From: Rhynchopus euleeides
Lineage: Eukaryota; Euglenozoa; Diplonemea; Diplonemida; Diplonemidae
Reading direction: 5' to 3'
Length of the DNA stretch: 64,000 nt
Assembly (NCBI GenBank): GCA_963210315.1
Contig: OY723253.1
Location: 2,232,001-2,296,000, forward strand
Part shown: positions 29,401 through 38,902 of the stretch, piece after piece
How positions within the stretch are numbered: the first letter of the stretch is position 1
How the letters are laid out: every line of letters starts with the position of its first letter
Notes under the pieces: model-generated
Told to the model about the DNA's origin: nothing
The model's database searches: none
Seen by the model: the letters and a program-made list of their open reading frames with translations, nothing else
Translations under genes and position numbers: made by a program

Positions 29401-32237
29401 TGGACTCCTGGTGGAGGATCGTGGCAGGCTGCCAGGTGGAGGAGCCCTTCTGCTCCGATGACGTCGGGAACTGTGGGAACGCCATCTCGTCGTCACTCTA
29501 CTTCTCCACATTCATGCTGTGCGTCGGGTTTGTGATGATGAACCTCTTCATCGCTATTATTCTCGAGAACTTCCGCGAGTCGGTGCTGCTCCCAGAGGAC
29601 CTCATGCGCAAGATGGATGTTATAGTTCTCTTCCGTGAGCTCTGGGCGAAGTACGACCCGAAGGGTGTCCAGTACATCGAGGCTTCGCAGTTCATCCCTC
29701 TGCTGCAGCATCTGAAGCCTCCGTTCGGGCTGTTCGAACGCCCGCGGACTGACATCCTTCCGACAATCCAGCAGCTGGACTTCCCCATCACATGGCCTGA
29801 GCAGCGCGTGCTCTTCGCAGATGCCGTTGATGCGATCGGTGAAGTTGTGTTCGACATCAAGCTGGTGGACTCCATTGCCACGCGGAAGTATCTCAAGATG
29901 CGGTACGACATGGATGTCTACCAAGGGGGCTACACCATGGCGCATTGGTATGCCGCCTGCGTCATCCAGGCCGCATGGAGGTCCTACGCCATCGGGGCCC
30001 CTGTCAGCGGGGAGTACATCTTCAAGGCCCCAAATGAGATGGACCTGATGAAGACCATCGCTGCTGCTGTCAAGAAGGAGCGTGACGAGACAGAGCGCCG
30101 GAAGAATGGGCCTGTCCAGCGCAACGGGCCTGGCCCCAGCGTGCCCATGCTGAACCTGGGTGGGGTCAGCCGTCTGGAGGGCACGGTGCAGCAGCAGCAG
30201 GACCCGCAGGTCTTCCCGACGCGCACCCGGGGGGCGACGTCCACAAAGGGGATCCTGGGGTCGCTGCCCTCCTTCGGAAGCTCCAACGCGACACCCATCA
30301 CGCAGCACGTCGAGCCGGAGGTGCGCCCCACCAAGGAGGCCTCCATCCGCATCGACCCATCGGGTGTCTTCATCCGGTCGAAGCACCATGAGAAATCCGC
30401 TATGGGCGACAAGCTCCTCCAGAAATACTTCGACAAACACAAGATGCACCAGACCGTCGGCACACCGCCCCAGGTCCCCTCCTCCGGCGCCCACCACGAG
30501 GCCGGGCACAGCGAGGTGAAGGGGCTGGCGCAGTCCAATGTGTTCTCCCCGACGATTCCGCTCTCCTCACGCAGACACAAGGCCGCAGGCGCCACCACCA
30601 CCTCCGGATTCGACAAGCTGAGCATCCCGCTCCTCGGCTCGCCCTCCGCCCACCCCACCCTGGCACGCCACGACAGCACGGGAGACCCGCCGCGCGGCAG
30701 CGCCAGGCAGTCCCCTCGCGACGCGCTGCGCCGCCCCTCCGCAGCCTCGTGGGGCTCCTCTTCCGTCACCTCGCCCACCTCCTCGCAGCGCACCGGGAGC
30801 TACTGCAACGACTTCAGCCAGACGCGCGACGAGCTTGCCATGCTGAAGCATGAGGTGAACCGCCACCTCCGCCACCGCGGCGACACGCTCCTGCCGGACA
30901 CCACTGCGGCACGCAGCTTCAAGAAGCGCCGCCCGACAGACCTCAAGCTGAGGCCCCTCCGCGAGCCTGCCTTCCTCCCCCCCGCGGCGGACGACACCCC
31001 GCTGCGGCGCTGCGACAGCTCCGACGGCAGCTCCATCTACCCCTACAGCGAGGGCGCGCTCATCAGGTGGGGCACCTCGGCGCCCACGGTGGGCGCGGTG
31101 GTGGTGCACGGCATCGCGGCCTGTGCTGCTGTGATGGCGGTGCTGAGGGCGTCGGGCCGCGCCCTGCCTGGGGAGATGGCCTGCTCGCCGTCAGGCTCGC
31201 AGATGGACCTGATGGACGACATGGGGGCCGGAGGCCCCGCCTCGGCACGGCGCCCGCCCTACGGCAGCCTGACGCTGCACCGCATGGCGAGCAACTCCAG
31301 CTCCTCGGCACCGCTGCCCCCGAAGGGCTCGCTGCTGGGGAGCGTGCCCTCCCGCGCCCCGACCCCGCCCAACCTGGCGGCAGGGCTGCACGCCCTCAGC
31401 ACCTCGACAGGCAGCGGGGGCATGCCGCCGGCGGGGTCGCCTGCATCGCAGCTCAGCTCCGCCTTCCCGCCGAACGCGCTGCTGGCAGGGACACCGATAT
31501 CCTCGCCGCGCGGCAGCAACCCGTCGGTGTTGGGGCGACCCCCGGTGCTGCATGCCGTCGGGGCACCGCCGAGCCCCCCGCATTCCTTCAGCAACGCGTC
31601 GGCAGCCGGGTACCTGCCCCCCGTGTTGGGGGCAGGGGTGTCGGGGCTGGCGTCGAGCGGGACGCATGGGACGCACGGGACGCACGGTGGGTCGGGGAAC
31701 ACCTCGTCGCACCCGCTGCTCAGCTCCTTCTCGAGGCATATGTCGACGGCGGGGTCGACGGCGCATCCGACGTCCCCCCTCAGCCTGATGTGGAGCCCGC
31801 TGCTGGGGGCACACAACTCCCCGCAGCAGCAGCACCACCACCACCTGCCGCCTGCCCTGGGGGCGCAGGAGGCGCACCAGGCTCACCACCCGGCACACCA
31901 CCAAACACACCAGCCGCACGCCACAACTGCTGCGGCTGATCTATACAACTCCGCCTCGATTGCGGCTGCGCTGAAGCGTGGAGTGGGGCCGCCGCCTGGC
32001 CTTGCAATGAAGAGACCCCCTCCAGTGCCGACGCTCTACCCAGCGCTGGGGCCTCCCTTGGCAGGGCTGCTCGGGGGCAACGTGGGTGGGGGAGGTGTTG
32101 CAGGGCAGACGGGCTCGCCTTCTTTGGGGGGTGTGGGCCTGTTCCCGCAGGCACATGCGCACCCGCATCAGCAGCACAATCGGGGTGGGATGACGCCTCC
32201 CGACACAGCGAGGAGCGGGTATTCGCAGCTGCTGTGA
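23442..32237 (+). CDS. Four-domain voltage-gated cation channel alpha subunit (2931 aa)
   Basis: This is a pore-forming alpha subunit of the CaV/NaV/NALCN superfamily in the plasma membrane. Four 6-TM repeats are clear: I (about 60-335), II (707-1130), III (1452-1745) and IV (1803-2043), each with an Arg/Lys-rich S4 (for example LLRIVKVFRPLRSINR; LRLGRAFRVLRHFKGLRK). Pore signatures are TLDGW (about 289), TRDSW (1083), ALSGW (1688) and TMDSW (1985), giving a selectivity ring D/D/S/D. The III-IV linker (DGSIWLTDKQEEDL) resembles the NaV inactivation linker. An IQ calmodulin site (VIQAAWRSYAIG, about 2171) follows repeat IV, then about 740 residues of Ser/Pro/His-rich disorder. The ATG at 23442 is preferred because the upstream frame enters the end of a transposon; a C-rich tract ending in TAG precedes it. 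No introns. The substrate (Ca2+ or Na+) cannot be told from sequence alone. Confidence 0.93.
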   Translation: MDTWYSNVTLPVQGSAAGTSEDIEAGAIRVGGRTFQGRAFGIPFLTTENAIRRKAIDVVTNKRFDQVILGVILLNTIVIAIDDPLAAEDTPLKQTTNVIDLVFMCIFAAEMLVKMLAMGIVYYLKDPWNVVDFVIVMSGAASLFFHGSAIFSLLRIVKVFRPLRSINRVPGMRRLVNTLFSCLPLMFDVVCLSLLVFYLFSLVGVVMWNESLHHRCWMADDSNATPGHASLLYPSNTSYWGRVCSESSQISAFESSCPMGTPCLPGAPAPYRFANFDHLGAAMLLVFQCVTLDGWITHSYAVEDGWSPVAAVFFVFLTMFGAYFVANLVLAVVTDALSKYTSDENLQNKPLTEEGLTKLNDGETENKEEDDVESPHSATQVLAETPALPLTPRRSSKSMFNRNQVRGTQRFAQEEWKHFVSGIQTQALKGIHQLEKEHQRKRAYTMETSLRGDDDKLAMTVPTQRREASASFASTLAPQAGGTLRLLDRSDTMHARTTHDMDSRGQGGGLDTARCSMDVPWQEVRSELDRRFMKMAAKRSAVVGGLIASVIMCFPKHNKNMLVPVLKKPRGRTQTNSTVSYKKNDPLDCTAASDGSKMRGLSSPLMRGVNARNNLVGYSAMSQNGSIADPYNLDSESQVDYSGTGYRRIGSGNSVASATTTVFSFASRSETVGKYTQSSSDGTWWRIFCCCSERWRHDLRQLCRSPYFNHFITGVILVNALMMGIEHYDMPAKLEAVLDVCNIIITFTFLAETLLKLFAYGPARWAKDTFNLFDALVVIISLIELGFWESKAVSLFRVFRMFRVLRFLKLARSWKVLHKIVQMIQSSLEYIGYLVLLIFLFIFIFAVLGRSLFAGKLSHPQWCTDSGFDDCVATEKCQWEFSQNVIPLLYAPFVEMYDLALRVEIDNGVPDVSQLGTAALTHTSVLKTHSLVTIVADMLVFNKHLSLDLFSTILEANRTSVVRILRTVFREGAFLQMVVPAALLSSMAQEGILTARVPLNYTFLTPDDAVVDDGSFTGNSYFVEDYIEAAYLLREYVANTSNLTGAGLGRCREGNGWGLQDNIPRASFNTLPWAAIHVFQALTRDSWALLCFRVMGEVSPFAVMYFLIILVFGTYLLFSMFIAILLVKLSEQSSQRDKKKKEKRERIQDEKRRKSMVLLQEIPVSGRSGTPTSPAEVLGDTSADRTTLGNGTSTAPTSKQEHPLIPPTSPKSPLTSPSPASRAMSPVTRTDVLLFQMGKQKERKERLDQRKKMKYEERLRLKEKEDGGAGGNRPREPSVVSLAGKTSSFYANSFKEFKMKLTTDPVAPKESAEAQESDESTGQDSTSGSQCNSFSSTTHVLGETGRNTPTYPRSAMKGSRLKDTARSEDNATLCQTKSAMIKDEADVADEQSAQLDAIDFFLEEVGVDKCYAESAEDSEDEWEELEGKSFFIFSSTSPVRLWLTDLLVTGSFERVVSYLIILNCGLLTLNDQTLGNNRDAILVVRIIDWCFTVVFTLEILCRCIVYNCVMDSWSYLRRNQGWNKVDFVIVILSLAAIPVEAQGMYYGQTSGHHEVVGTLARMVKAVRAFRPLRILVRTKRMKVVVGAFVNTIPAVFNVMAVAFVLFFIFGVAGVQLMQGAFRRCSDGSDRSRFECTGMWNATAVDGVYMSEADMLLGYRTLSREWVNPRDVSFDNLLASWLTLLEVAALSGWTDVMYAAIDSGSLIDDGPVRDNRPVLAVYFVAWIFAGAFFVMNIFTGIVVDHFTRQKLELDGSIWLTDKQEEDLRVKRIIVNSKAKKRRALPMHPNQFNQFCYSVVTYKYFPKFILICVLLNVALMATVHHDMNETFENIQSYGNTVFTIIFTLEMVLELGVAGPRHYLNFKWLRLDGLIVLFSWIEILISVLFTGGTATAVIQILRLGRAFRVLRHFKGLRKLLMTLYYSIPAFYNISSLLVLMFFIFSVLGMALFEDVRITDSEEIYPVLLSRKANFQTFPNAMLTLYRVATMDSWWRIVAGCQVEEPFCSDDVGNCGNAISSSLYFSTFMLCVGFVMMNLFIAIILENFRESVLLPEDLMRKMDVIVLFRELWAKYDPKGVQYIEASQFIPLLQHLKPPFGLFERPRTDILPTIQQLDFPITWPEQRVLFADAVDAIGEVVFDIKLVDSIATRKYLKMRYDMDVYQGGYTMAHWYAACVIQAAWRSYAIGAPVSGEYIFKAPNEMDLMKTIAAAVKKERDETERRKNGPVQRNGPGPSVPMLNLGGVSRLEGTVQQQQDPQVFPTRTRGATSTKGILGSLPSFGSSNATPITQHVEPEVRPTKEASIRIDPSGVFIRSKHHEKSAMGDKLLQKYFDKHKMHQTVGTPPQVPSSGAHHEAGHSEVKGLAQSNVFSPTIPLSSRRHKAAGATTTSGFDKLSIPLLGSPSAHPTLARHDSTGDPPRGSARQSPRDALRRPSAASWGSSSVTSPTSSQRTGSYCNDFSQTRDELAMLKHEVNRHLRHRGDTLLPDTTAARSFKKRRPTDLKLRPLREPAFLPPAADDTPLRRCDSSDGSSIYPYSEGALIRWGTSAPTVGAVVVHGIAACAAVMAVLRASGRALPGEMACSPSGSQMDLMDDMGAGGPASARRPPYGSLTLHRMASNSSSSAPLPPKGSLLGSVPSRAPTPPNLAAGLHALSTSTGSGGMPPAGSPASQLSSAFPPNALLAGTPISSPRGSNPSVLGRPPVLHAVGAPPSPPHSFSNASAAGYLPPVLGAGVSGLASSGTHGTHGTHGGSGNTSSHPLLSSFSRHMSTAGSTAHPTSPLSLMWSPLLGAHNSPQQQHHHHLPPALGAQEAHQAHHPAHHQTHQPHATTAAADLYNSASIAAALKRGVGPPPGLAMKRPPPVPTLYPALGPPLAGLLGGNVGGGGVAGQTGSPSLGGVGLFPQAHAHPHQQHNRGGMTPPDTARSGYSQLL

Positions 32238-33213
<976 letters not shown>

Positions 33214-33268
33214 TGCTTATAGTGTGAATATCCCCGAAACGAAAATACTCGCACCCCAAGGGTGTCGT

Positions 33269-36200
33269 CTACTTAACTACGCGGGCCCGCGGCCCGGTAG
33301 ACTCCCCTTGTTTTAGAGAGGAGCTGCTCTGGTGGGGTGAGGGAAGTGACACAGGAGGAGGAGGAGGCGCAGGCGCCACACGGTCTGTAGCGCCCGGTGA
33401 CGCGCTACGTGAGGAAGGAGGATTAAGGTAGGCCCGGAAGCCTGTAGGCGCGTGCGGTGACCGCGCACGGGCGGAGGAGGAAGAGGCACCAGAACGGGGC
33501 CTTTGGGGAAGGGCTGCGTCAACGGACACGCCGTCGGGAGGGGAGGTAGTAGGAGAAGGTGGGTCCGGATCAGCGGCGCCCACGTCAACGTCAGCGTTAG
33601 CGGTGGGGATCACGTGGTCGACCCTAGGCCTTTGGGCAGGCAGTGCCGGGGTGGAACCGGTATGCGCCTCTAAGGCGGTGCGCTTCAGCTGCGCCACGGC
33701 GGGGATGGATGGCCTGACGCCGTCGGGTGAGAGCCTCCTACGAGGCTGCATCAGGTGGCGGTGGGGTGAGCCCGGGGAGCACACGGTATGGGCCAGCCTC
33801 TTCAGGATAACTGGAGGGGTGGCGGGCTCGGGAGTAGCGGGACACGGGGTCGCTTCAGGGGAGGGCTGAGGCGCAGGCACACGGGGTGGCGTGGTGGAGG
33901 GAAGATCCCCCACGGTAGGCGCAGTCGCCTCTGGGAAGGGCGGGGTTGGCGGCACATGGGGCGGCGGGGTGGGGGCGTCTGCCTCCACAGGCGTCGCAGG
34001 GGCGGGAGGGGCGTGGTGGCCCTTCTTGCAGCAAGCGGTGGGGCGTCTGTCATCCATCTCAGGCAGAGAGGCGCAGACCCCGCAGGGGGGCAGGTCATGG
34101 TCGCGGCAGCCGTGGTGGCCACGCTTGCAGCACATGTTGGAGGAGCTGCAGGTGCCGCAGCGGAGCAGCCGGTGCGTGCTGCAGAACTGCACGGGCAGTC
34201 CGTCATCCTGGCGGTGGTGGGCCCGGCAGCAGTCTTCCATTCGCAGGGTTCGGTTGTGCCCCGCCGCGTCGCAGTCATGGCACTTGGGCTTGGAGTGGGC
34301 CCTGCAGACGTTGCGAGCCAGCACCTCCGAACGGGGGGCATAGCGCTCAGCGCCGCACGGCGCCGACCTCGGGCTGACCGTGTCGAGGGGGTCACGGGTG
34401 GGGGCTACGGGAGTAGGGTCCCACTGTTCGCTTCGCGTGTCCCGGTCGGGCACCTCGGTATACGACGGGGTAAGGTCCAGGCCCCACGACTTGCTCGAGG
34501 CCCAGTGGATCGCGCGGGGAATCTGCTCGATCAGGATACGGGTGGTGAGCCCGTGGCAGGCAAAGCGGGGGCGCGGCTCAAGACCGCCCCAGACTTCCTT
34601 CACCCCCACCGCGCGGAGGCAGTAGACACGCGAGACAAACGCGCCAGGCAGGGGCGCGCGGAGGTTAACTGCTTCACACTGGGAGACAAGGTATTTCAAC
34701 ATCTGCCCCATCATGCGTCCACGCATGTTGAGTGGGGCGGGCTGGGTTCCTGCCGGGGCGCCAGTAGCGATCGGGCAGACGTCGAGCCCGGAGAAGACCT
34801 CGAAGTCGATGGCGAGCTCGCAGAAGGAGACGGACCCCTCCCTCGTCCAGGTGAGACGACCGAGCCAGGCCCGCAGGGCACGCATGATGCACTCTCCGTG
34901 AGTCCAGCGGGGTGGGTTGTCCGGCAGTGAGGCCAGGTCGGACTGATGGGGCGCAGCGGGTCGCGCTAGCGCTGCGTCCCACGCGCAAACAGTTGGGGAT
35001 ACCCCGAGGCGCTCACGTTCCAGCACATCTCTGCGGGCGACTATCGTGCTCATTAGGTGGTGCAGGTCCTTCGCCCGCACCGTACCGGATAGGGGTTTCG
35101 GTATGATGCCCCAGTTGGCTAGGCAGGGCGGCCATGAGAGGCGCTCCTCACAGAGACCCGCGTACCGCTCCCGGGCACGGACGTCGTTGTGGGCAGGGCA
35201 TTCCCAGAAGAGATGCGTGACGGTTTCGGGGGAGCCCGTATCGCAATTCCGGCAGAGGCGGTCGCTACCCGGCTCCGGCTGTGTTGCTGTGAGGGGTAGG
35301 GGCACCTCACCCGAGTCGTCGAGGACATCGAACTCGGACGGGGCTGAGCTCGACGAGTCGTCGTCATCATCGGTGTCACCGGCAGCGTCGCCGTCCGCGG
35401 GTGCTGTGGCGTGGTCGGCAGCGGTCACAGGAGGTGGAGTAGGAGCGGTCGAGCGCTCGGCCTCCGGCCCGTCAGGCGCGGAGTCCGTCGCAGCCCCAAG
35501 CTTATTGCGTCCCCAGCGGTCTGCCAGGAACACGCCCCCAACAATAATGCAGCGCATCGCAGCGGCGAGCACAGGATCCCCACATGATTGCCAGAAGTCG
35601 TTTGTCAGCACGGTGTCAACGCCGTCCTCCACACCGCCGAAGGAGGGTCTGGAGATAGCAAGCCTTCGCCAGATGTTGTGACGCAGCGCCTCGCGTAGCA
35701 CATGGTTCCGTGCCGCCACTTCGAGTGAAAGCAGTGGTTCGGAACCTCCTGGAGCAGATATGAGGGAAACATCATCGCCGCAGGTGAGGGAGGCCGGCGG
35801 CAGTCCTTTTTTGAGCGCAAGCCCGATAGGCCCGAGGGGGACGTCGATGCGTGTTTTTTGCGCATACATGGCCCGAATGCGGTTGAATCGCGGGATCAAT
35901 TCTGGTAGGCGGCGGCAGGAGTCTAGAAGTAGGAGCAGCATGCGATACGGCACTATGATTCCTGGGTGAAGGAGGTGTCCCTTCGAGGCAATGGAGAGGG
36001 CCGCTGCGGTGCTGCGGGAGGGATGGCGGTCACCGTATAGGCAGTTTGAGGCTCGGGTCTCTAGGTCGCGGAGGACCCGGTGGTCAATGGGCGCATACCA
36101 GCCACCGAAGATCGCTCGGGGCATGACTGCGCCAGCAATCAGGCCGTGTCGCTGCTCAAAGGTCGCAGGCGAGCTGCCCAGGCGGCGTAAGGGGGCATGC

Positions 36201-38902
36201 GCTTTACTCGCCCGTCCGTCGTCGCCGCGGTCTATGAACGCTGGTGACACACAGACGCGCACGCCTAGTGCAGGTGAGGCGGTTTTGGTGGGGAAGGTGG
36301 CCCCATTTACAGCGATGGTGCCGACATATCGAGGGCGTGCGCCAGAGGAGGGGTCCACGCGATGCACGCCCATGGCAATGGTCTTCTTTTCGTTTAGGCG
36401 CATTCCCGTTATTGCGCAGAACTCGCCCGTGATGTCCGCGCCACGTTGTGTCAGCGCCTCAGAGACACGCGAGATGATAGTGGCGTCATCCGCGTACGAT
36501 ATGCTGAGGGCCCCCCCGCTCTCTTCCTGGATCGCTTTCACCAGGACGGAGAGCAGCGCGTTGATGAGGACGACCGACAATGGGCAGCCCTGAAGAATTC
36601 CGTTCGTCACATCGAACTCCCCCCCCACTCCGAGTGGGGTCTTGAAGCGACGGCGGAGGCGCGAGTACATCGCTTCCAGCGGCCGGAGGATGCGCTCGTG
36701 CAGCCCCATTGCACGCGCCAGCTCCAGGACTAAGCGCTGGGGTACCCTGTCGAAACATTTCGAGAAGTCGAGCGCCAGGAGGTAGATCGAGGTGTCCGTG
36801 TCCAGGAGCGTTTCCTCAATCTGGGTCGTGAGGTCCATCAGCGCGTCGTCGGCGCGGTGGCCGGGGCGGAAGCCGTGTTGAGAGGGGTCAATCCAGCCCT
36901 CCTGCCATACGACAACATCCTGCAGACGGCGGCAGGCCCATATGCGGTACACCAGGCTCGTGACCGTGATGGGCCGAAGTCCGAGCGGGTCGCCAGCGTA
37001 TTCGCCCTTGGGGATGAGCGTCACCAGTGCGGTTCTCAGCGCCTCGGGCCAAGAGCCGGTACGCTCGATGCTGTTGAAGAGGGCTGCAAACCCATCCATT
37101 AGCCCCACCGGCAGAAGTGCAACCTCTTCCAGTCTCCAGCCGTCGACGCCGCAGGTGCCCGACTTGGACTTCGCTAGCTTCATCTGTGCCAGCGCGATGA
37201 GGTCTGACCCCGTGATGTCGGATATAGTCATCGGAGTGTGGTGTACGTATTTCCCGAAGCGCTCCATGAACGGCGCAAATTCGGGTTCCCCAACGCGATC
37301 AGGGTACAGCCGCAGGATGCTGTCCCAGGCTCCTTGCAGGATGCTGTCCATCTCAGCGAGGTTGGCGGTGAAGGTCCCGTCCGGTCGCCGCACCGTGTCG
37401 GCAGTGCTGGGCGTCTCTCCCTTCAGCATCGCCACGACACTCTTCGCATCCTCACGGCAACGTCTCCGGAAGTCGTCGCGGAGCAGGCCTCGGCGCTGGT
37501 GCACCACCTCAGAGAGAATCCGTCGGCACTCCGCGCGCGTCCCGTGGAGGAGGCGTTGGAGCACCGCAAGGGGCGGGGTACCGTCGCGCCGGCCGCCAGC
37601 CGGCACATCCTGGTTGGTGGGCAGCTCACATACCAGTGTTCTGCACTTCTCCCAGCAGCGTGAAACATCGTATGGCAGCAGGCCGTTGCCAAGACGCATG
37701 CGGGCGCCCACCAACTCCTCTAGGCGTCGGATGGCAGCGCGCAGTTTCAGCTCACGGCAGGACGCGGCTCCCAGCCCATCCGGTGCCCGTGATTCCCTCG
37801 CACACAGGCGGACCTTCCGTGGCTCGCGTACATCCCCACGGCCGATGTAGGCGCGGGAGGCACCAGCTGAAAGTCCCGCCAATTGCACGAGGTAGGTCTC
37901 GCACGCTTCGCAGAGCAGTTTCCAGGCATTGTCAAGGTCGCCCCGCCGCAGGGCTCCTTCGAACCCCGAGAGGGATGGAGTAGGAGGGGGCGCGGTGGTA
38001 TCCCCGGGGGGGGCCCGAGGAACGCGGATTTGCTTGGGGACCCTGTATTTGAGGCACGTCTGGTCGAAGACCTGAACGTCGAGAGTCATCGTCACGCAGA
38101 GGTGGTTCGGCACTCCCACGTCCCGAACATCGCACGCCGTAAGGGCCTGCGCTGCGATCGGGTTCAGCAGCGCGTAGTCGATACGTGTCCCCTCGCATGT
38201 AGTGGAGGTGAAGGTTGAAGGGGGCGTGGTGCCGGTGGCCTGTGCGGCCAGTGCCGCAGCATCGGCCCAGTAGTTGTCCAGTGCATGTGCGAGGGTGGGC
38301 GACGCATCCCTGTCGGTGTTGAGGTCGCCCATCACCACTACCGGCACGTCGCCCAAGCATCTGCCGTAGTCTAGCAGCACCGCATGCAGGAGTCGCTCCC
38401 GTTCGGCGAAGGTTTTCCCAGACTTGCGCCGCTTCTGACCCGACGGGGCGTACACGCATAGGACGTGCAGGAAGGAGCTACCATCTCCGATTGCCACCTT
38501 TGCGTGTACAAAACGGCCATCGCTTGCAAAACGTTCCAGTGTCGTGGGGGTGGAGAGGCGCACGAGCGGGGCGGGCTTCCGCGCAAGGATGCCGACTCCG
38601 CCTTTGGTGCCTTTCACAAGGTTGCCTTTAACGCCGTCGCGGGGTGCACCCCAAGCCGTGGACCATATCCGCTCCTGGGAAAGGTGCGTCGATACCTCTT
38701 CCTGCATGTGCTTGGTCAGGGCAGTTTCTTGTAGACAGACGATGTCGGCAGGGATCAGCGTGATCTTCTCGAGGTGAGGAAGCAGCGCCGTCACATTCAC
38801 GGAAGCCAGGGTGATAGCGGGGCCTGGGTTCGTCTCGATGTCCCCGTGCGTGGGGAGGCGCAGATACGCAGCATCTGCGAGTCGCTTATCCCGGGTGGGA
38901 AG
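33269..38902 (-). CDS. LINE ORF2: APE-type endonuclease and reverse transcriptase with Cys-rich C-terminus
   Basis: It carries out target-primed reverse transcription. Counting from the codon after the ORF1 stop (1877 codons), the order is: 2A-like motif (21-28); EEP endonuclease with ADIVCLQET (about 54), VVMGDLNTD (191), TRIDYALLN (242) and PNHLCVTM (264); reverse transcriptase with LIPKGEYAGDPLGLRPI (627), LDFSKCFDRVP (711), GILQGCPLS and catalytic SYADDA (800); a zinc-knuckle-like CRNCDTGSPETVTHLFWECPAH (1216); and a tail rich in Cys/His pairs (about 1530-1630: CHDCDAAGH, CGTCSSSNMCCKRGHH, CCKKGHH). No RNase H domain is evident. No ATG precedes the endonuclease's first catalytic residues: the first is at KHMQEEV, after the LQET glutamate. 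Initiation must therefore use another route (see findings). A GTG at 38800 is the earliest alternative start candidate. Confidence 0.93.
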   Translation of the reverse strand, partial: LPTRDKRLADAAYLRLPTHGDIETNPGPAITLASVNVTALLPHLEKITLIPADIVCLQETALTKHMQEEVSTHLSQERIWSTAWGAPRDGVKGNLVKGTKGGVGILARKPAPLVRLSTPTTLERFASDGRFVHAKVAIGDGSSFLHVLCVYAPSGQKRRKSGKTFAERERLLHAVLLDYGRCLGDVPVVVMGDLNTDRDASPTLAHALDNYWADAAALAAQATGTTPPSTFTSTTCEGTRIDYALLNPIAAQALTACDVRDVGVPNHLCVTMTLDVQVFDQTCLKYRVPKQIRVPRAPPGDTTAPPPTPSLSGFEGALRRGDLDNAWKLLCEACETYLVQLAGLSAGASRAYIGRGDVREPRKVRLCARESRAPDGLGAASCRELKLRAAIRRLEELVGARMRLGNGLLPYDVSRCWEKCRTLVCELPTNQDVPAGGRRDGTPPLAVLQRLLHGTRAECRRILSEVVHQRRGLLRDDFRRRCREDAKSVVAMLKGETPSTADTVRRPDGTFTANLAEMDSILQGAWDSILRLYPDRVGEPEFAPFMERFGKYVHHTPMTISDITGSDLIALAQMKLAKSKSGTCGVDGWRLEEVALLPVGLMDGFAALFNSIERTGSWPEALRTALVTLIPKGEYAGDPLGLRPITVTSLVYRIWACRRLQDVVVWQEGWIDPSQHGFRPGHRADDALMDLTTQIEETLLDTDTSIYLLALDFSKCFDRVPQRLVLELARAMGLHERILRPLEAMYSRLRRRFKTPLGVGGEFDVTNGILQGCPLSVVLINALLSVLVKAIQEESGGALSISYADDATIISRVSEALTQRGADITGEFCAITGMRLNEKKTIAMGVHRVDPSSGARPRYVGTIAVNGATFPTKTASPALGVRVCVSPAFIDRGDDGRASKAHAPLRRLGSSPATFEQRHGLIAGAVMPRAIFGGWYAPIDHRVLRDLETRASNCLYGDRHPSRSTAAALSIASKGHLLHPGIIVPYRMLLLLLDSCRRLPELIPRFNRIRAMYAQKTRIDVPLGPIGLALKKGLPPASLTCGDDVSLISAPGGSEPLLSLEVAARNHVLREALRHNIWRRLAISRPSFGGVEDGVDTVLTNDFWQSCGDPVLAAAMRCIIVGGVFLADRWGRNKLGAATDSAPDGPEAERSTAPTPPPVTAADHATAPADGDAAGDTDDDDDSSSSAPSEFDVLDDSGEVPLPLTATQPEPGSDRLCRNCDTGSPETVTHLFWECPAHNDVRARERYAGLCEERLSWPPCLANWGIIPKPLSGTVRAKDLHHLMSTIVARRDVLERERLGVSPTVCAWDAALARPAAPHQSDLASLPDNPPRWTHGECIMRALRAWLGRLTWTREGSVSFCELAIDFEVFSGLDVCPIATGAPAGTQPAPLNMRGRMMGQMLKYLVSQCEAVNLRAPLPGAFVSRVYCLRAVGVKEVWGGLEPRPRFACHGLTTRILIEQIPRAIHWASSKSWGLDLTPSYTEVPDRDTRSEQWDPTPVAPTRDPLDTVSPRSAPCGAERYAPRSEVLARNVCRAHSKPKCHDCDAAGHNRTLRMEDCCRAHHRQDDGLPVQFCSTHRLLRCGTCSSSNMCCKRGHHGCRDHDLPPCGVCASLPEMDDRRPTACCKKGHHAPPAPATPVEADAPTPPPHVPPTPPFPEATAPTVGDLPSTTPPRVPAPQPSPEATPCPATPEPATPPVILKRLAHTVCSPGSPHRHLMQPRRRLSPDGVRPSIPAVAQLKRTALEAHTGSTPALPAQRPRVDHVIPTANADVDVGAADPDPPSPTTSPPDGVSVDAALPQRPRSGASSSSARARSPHAPTGFRAYLNPPSSRSASPGATDRVAPAPPPPPVSLPSPHQSSSSLKQGESTGPRARVVK
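38819..38842 (-). promoter_or_regulatory. 2A-like ribosome-skipping motif (DIETNPGP)
   Basis: Translating the ORF2 frame upstream of its endonuclease gives PTHGDIETNPGP, an exact match to the 2A consensus D-x-E-x-N-P-G-P with the usual preceding Gly. In 2A sites the bond before the last Pro is not formed, so ORF2 protein would begin with that Pro (PAITLASVNV). The motif starts 20 codons after the TGA that ends ORF1 and is in the same frame. Confidence 0.85.
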
